DNA from: Opitutia bacterium
GTDB lineage: Bacteria > Verrucomicrobiota > Verrucomicrobiia > Opitutales > Opitutaceae
Assembly: GCA_947472765.1 (NCBI GenBank)
Contig: CANJCM010000024.1
Span: forward strand, 1 to 52,623
Reading direction: 5' to 3'
DNA: 52,623 bases
Both the position numbers and the translations under genes were made by a program. Below, in pieces: positions 50,471 to 52,623 of the stretch. Under the pieces are notes generated by a model. It did no database searches. It was given only the letters and a program-made list of their open reading frames with translations, and was not told the origin of the DNA. Position 1 is the first letter of the stretch. Every line of letters begins with the position of its first letter.

Positions 50471-50562
50471 CGAGGTGATTCGAGCCGATTCGAGGTTGTT
50501 CGAGGACGCCGCCGTCATCGCGCCACCCTGCTCGAACGAAGCTCGGATGAAGCTCGAACGGT
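50471..50562. repeat. Helically phased short repeats upstream of the TraK-like gene
   Basis: Four units starting CGAG occur at exact 10-bp steps (CGAGGTGATT, CGAGCCGATT, CGAGGTTGTT, CGAGGACGCC; 50471-50510). Three CTCG units follow in the opposite orientation at 11-bp steps (CTCGAACGAAG, CTCGGATGAAG, CTCGAACGGTT; 50530-50562). Phasing of this kind suits co-operative binding by one protein, such as TraK at oriT or an autorepressor. Confidence 0.75.
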
Positions 50563-50588
50563 TGCCCCGCAGCGCAGCCCGTCCGCCC

Positions 50589-50620
50589 AACGCCCAAAAT
50601 GGCGTTAGGGATATTGCGTC
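50589..50620. other. Candidate origin of transfer (hairpin plus nic-like sequence)
   Basis: AACGCC-CAAAAT-GGCGTT is a perfect 6-bp stem (50589-50606) followed by AGGGATATTGCGTC. MobF/TrwC-family oriT sites have an inverted repeat followed within about 10 nt by a TATTGnnT-like nick region, and the repeat array is next to it. The position between the relaxase and traK-like genes is right, but this is a pattern match only. Confidence 0.4.
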
Positions 50621-50717
50621 TCTTCTTATCATGGTTGGGATTTTCAGGGAGTTTCGTGGGGCATTTCTCGTCCTTGAACGGCGTGGTAATTTGGAGGTGG
50701 TGCGATGACTGCTGAAC

Positions 50718-51110
50718 TTAGCCTTGGTCTGAGGATGCAGGTATCGATTGAGCCTTCGCGTTGGGTTTAATCGTGATGTGGGTGATCAGATTTGCGTCCG
50801 GTTGAAGCAGGCTTTGATAGCGGTCCTCTTTGACTCGGAGGTGAAGGCCGGTGCTCTTGCTCAATGGTTCGGTGATGAGTTCGAGGTTCTTGCCGTGGAT
50901 CATCACCTCGTGTTCGGTGAGCGTGAGAATCAACAGCTCGTCCGTGGTCTGCTTTTCCCATTGCCAGCGATAGAGCCAGGTCAGGGGAAATCCTTCGGTG
51001 GCTCCGTTTGCCTGGGTGAGAATGAGGCAACGCCCGTTTTCGATCACCGTGCAGCAACCCGGCTCCGGACTCGGATTTATGACGTCGGGGAATTTGTTCT
51101 TCAGCGGCAT
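50718..51110 (-). CDS. Hypothetical protein downstream of the relaxase
   Basis: 130 residues, start ATG at 51110, 25 bp after the relaxase stop on the same strand. No family is recognised. It has a GCCTVIENGRCLILTQ segment with two Cys and a beta-rich appearance (LLILTLTEHEVMIHG; LHLRVKEDRYQSLL), so a small globular accessory protein of the transfer region seems likely. It ends 120 bp short of the oriT candidate. Confidence 0.5.
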   Translation of the reverse strand: MPLKNKFPDVINPSPEPGCCTVIENGRCLILTQANGATEGFPLTWLYRWQWEKQTTDELLILTLTEHEVMIHGKNLELITEPLSKSTGLHLRVKEDRYQSLLQPDANLITHITIKPNAKAQSIPASSDQG

Positions 51111-51135
51111 GGCGGGGGGGGGCGTGCGAAAAGGG

Positions 51136-52623
51136 TTAGAGGCGCATCCGGATCGCGGGCGCGTGATGCACCGAATGATGTGACCGGGCAGAACTGGTGC
51201 TCTCGCCGATGGCGTGGCGCGGCTTTGTTGGCAGCACGACCGTCGGCATTGGCACGACCGTCGCCGGGAGAGGAACCAAGGGCGTCAGCAGTTCGCGCAC
51301 GCGTTCAACCACGCTGCGCACCCAGCGAAGCCGGTCGCTGCAGGTCGGCGTCCAGACATCGAGCGCGGCCTGGCGGGGCCGGTTCGTCGCGGGCAGTGCC
51401 TCGAACAACGCCGCCTTGTCCGGGGTATAGCCGGTGGCCTGTTGGCGGGCGCGCGAGAACGCCACGTAGGTGGCCCTCGCATCGAGTCGCGTGGCGCACA
51501 CGATTACTTCGTCGCAGGTGCGACCCTGGGCTTTGTGCGAGGTCACGGCGTAGCCGTGAGTGAATGCCCGGAAGTCCGAGGGAATCGCTTTTGCGCGACC
51601 GGACGTATCGTGCGCTTGCCACGTCCCCGTCGCATCGCGGGCGGCGAGCGTGAGCACCTCGCCGTTGACGAGACCGGCAGCGCGATGGTTCTGGCGGATG
51701 AGCACGCTATCGCCGGTGGCGAGTTCGATTACCCGAGGCGCGGATGCGGTCCACGCCCTGGCATGGCGACGCGGTGAGACGTCGGTCTCTACGCCCTGGG
51801 CGTCGCGCACGCGAATCCCGCTGCGCCCAACCGAAACGACTTCGACCGTCGCTCCAGCCGGGAGCTGCGCTTCGCGGAGCGGTCGATGCAAGGTGAGTAG
51901 ATGGCCAGCACGATAATTCGCGACCGTCTCCGCCTGGGCCTTTGTCCACCTGAGCGGTTCGGCGACCGTGACGGGCTGGGTCTCGCCGAGCAGGCCGCGT
52001 CTTTTCAGCCCGGCACGCACGGCGTCGGTCAACCGGTGAATCTCCTCCCACGTGGGTGCCACGAGAATCACATCGCGTTTCGCGGTGATGCTTTCGACGT
52101 AGTGTTCAGCGGCACGTTTCACGTAGTCGGCGCCGTCTTCTTTGACCCAGCCGAGCCGGTCGAGAGCCTCCAGCCCGGCGCGAGCCTGACCCTGGGCCAT
52201 CGTTTTCACGGCGCTGCGGTACTCCCGCGCGGTCTGCCGGCGGATGTCGGTCAGTTCGCAGGTTTGTAAACGCGAGTGATTTTCCAGGATCGACAAAAAA
52301 TCGCCGGCCTCGACGCCGCTGTGCTGGCGCGAGTCGCCGACGAGGATCAGCCGGGCGCCCTGCGCTTGCACCAGCGCGCACAATTCCGCGCCCTGTCGCG
52401 TGCTTGCGATGCCGGACTCGTCCACGATCACGGTCGCACCGAGCAGACGCGGCCCGTGCTTCGTTTCGCCGTTTTGGAGGAAATCCGCGAGCGTGGTGGC
52501 CGTCGAAAATCCTTCGCTGCGCAGCACGGCTGCGGCGGACGTGGTGGGAGCGCACGCGAAGACTTCGCGGTTCGCCGCGACGAGGCCGCGTTGCACTTCC
52601 TGCAGGGTGAATGTTTTTCCTGC
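51136..52623 (-). CDS. MobF (TrwC/TraA-type) conjugative relaxase-helicase, C-terminal part
   Basis: The visible 495 residues are the RecD-like helicase half, cut by the window end just at Walker A (AGKTFTLQE). Motifs: AGKT, VIVDESG (Walker B), LVGDSRQ (motif III), GYAVTSHKAQGRT and YVAFSRAR (motif VI), then a 100-residue proline-rich tail ending in a His-rich segment (HHSVHHAP). The N-terminal relaxase with its catalytic tyrosines must lie beyond 52623. It nicks oriT and unwinds the transferred strand, and with the TraK/L/M-like genes it argues for conjugative or mobilizable DNA. Confidence 0.88.
   Translation of the reverse strand, partial: AGKTFTLQEVQRGLVAANREVFACAPTTSAAAVLRSEGFSTATTLADFLQNGETKHGPRLLGATVIVDESGIASTRQGAELCALVQAQGARLILVGDSRQHSGVEAGDFLSILENHSRLQTCELTDIRRQTAREYRSAVKTMAQGQARAGLEALDRLGWVKEDGADYVKRAAEHYVESITAKRDVILVAPTWEEIHRLTDAVRAGLKRRGLLGETQPVTVAEPLRWTKAQAETVANYRAGHLLTLHRPLREAQLPAGATVEVVSVGRSGIRVRDAQGVETDVSPRRHARAWTASAPRVIELATGDSVLIRQNHRAAGLVNGEVLTLAARDATGTWQAHDTSGRAKAIPSDFRAFTHGYAVTSHKAQGRTCDEVIVCATRLDARATYVAFSRARQQATGYTPDKAALFEALPATNRPRQAALDVWTPTCSDRLRWVRSVVERVRELLTPLVPLPATVVPMPTVVLPTKPRHAIGESTSSARSHHSVHHAPAIRMRL

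Noticed and set aside
51110-51135. The G-run at 51114-51122 as a sequencing-error frameshift within the relaxase
   Set aside because: The relaxase frame already ends properly at 51136 after a tail without motifs, so no frame repair is needed.

Overview
The window is GC-rich DNA from a Gram-negative bacterium. A Verrucomicrobiota (Opitutaceae-like) host is my best guess. It rests on the very large cyclic beta-glucan synthase, the small GIY-YIG protein lying beside degenerate palindromic repeats, and the scarcity of Shine-Dalgarno sequences. No 16S rRNA is present, so this stays an inference.

Left part, chromosomal-looking (1-19,200), almost all on the + strand: the end of an iron-sulfur subunit, an NrfD/HybB-type membrane quinone subunit and a small protein with a Cys/His tail form one redox operon, closed by a hairpin. 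A tRNA-Val(CAC) follows. Then come a 2,879-residue cyclic beta-1,2-glucan synthase and a convergent stand-alone receiver protein. Next is a metabolic and stress group: acetate kinase, dodecin, a P1B-type metal ATPase, a DUF6544/DUF6920-like protein and phosphoketolase. Phosphoketolase makes acetyl phosphate and acetate kinase turns it into acetate plus ATP, so these two genes make a short ATP-yielding route.

Junction (19,200-20,400): a REPIN-like inverted repeat, a GIY-YIG gene, a 114-bp tandem repeat, a 3' tRNA-end relic (20,204-20,226) and a pair of TGTGGCAAC repeats. This looks like the attachment-site edge of an integrated element.

Right part (20,400-52,623), accessory and mostly on the - strand. 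(i) A three-gene operon encodes a metallo-beta-lactamase-fold hydrolase, an E2-E1-JAB single-chain ubiquitin-like conjugation enzyme and a patatin-like lipase. It resembles type II CBASS but has no recognisable nucleotide cyclase. A perfect 32-bp palindrome lies upstream. (ii) A + strand cassette has a frame-split zinc-finger-like protein with a CCC-TGA junction, a large serine recombinase and two ParB-like proteins. (iii) A HipB/HipA-type toxin-antitoxin pair. (iv) A 16-kb - strand defence operon runs from 47,636 to 31,424: PLD-SNF2 helicase, DUF1016 nuclease, Eco57I-like methylase, SMC-like ATPase, truncated PLD-like protein, McrB, McrC and two HNH nucleases, most with 4-bp overlaps. (v) A RadC-type protein. 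(vi) A conjugation module with TraM-, TraL- and TraK-like genes, candidate oriT repeats, a small unknown gene and the helicase half of a MobF (TrwC-like) relaxase cut off by the window end. Together (i)-(vi) look like a defence-loaded integrative and mobilizable element or an integrated plasmid.
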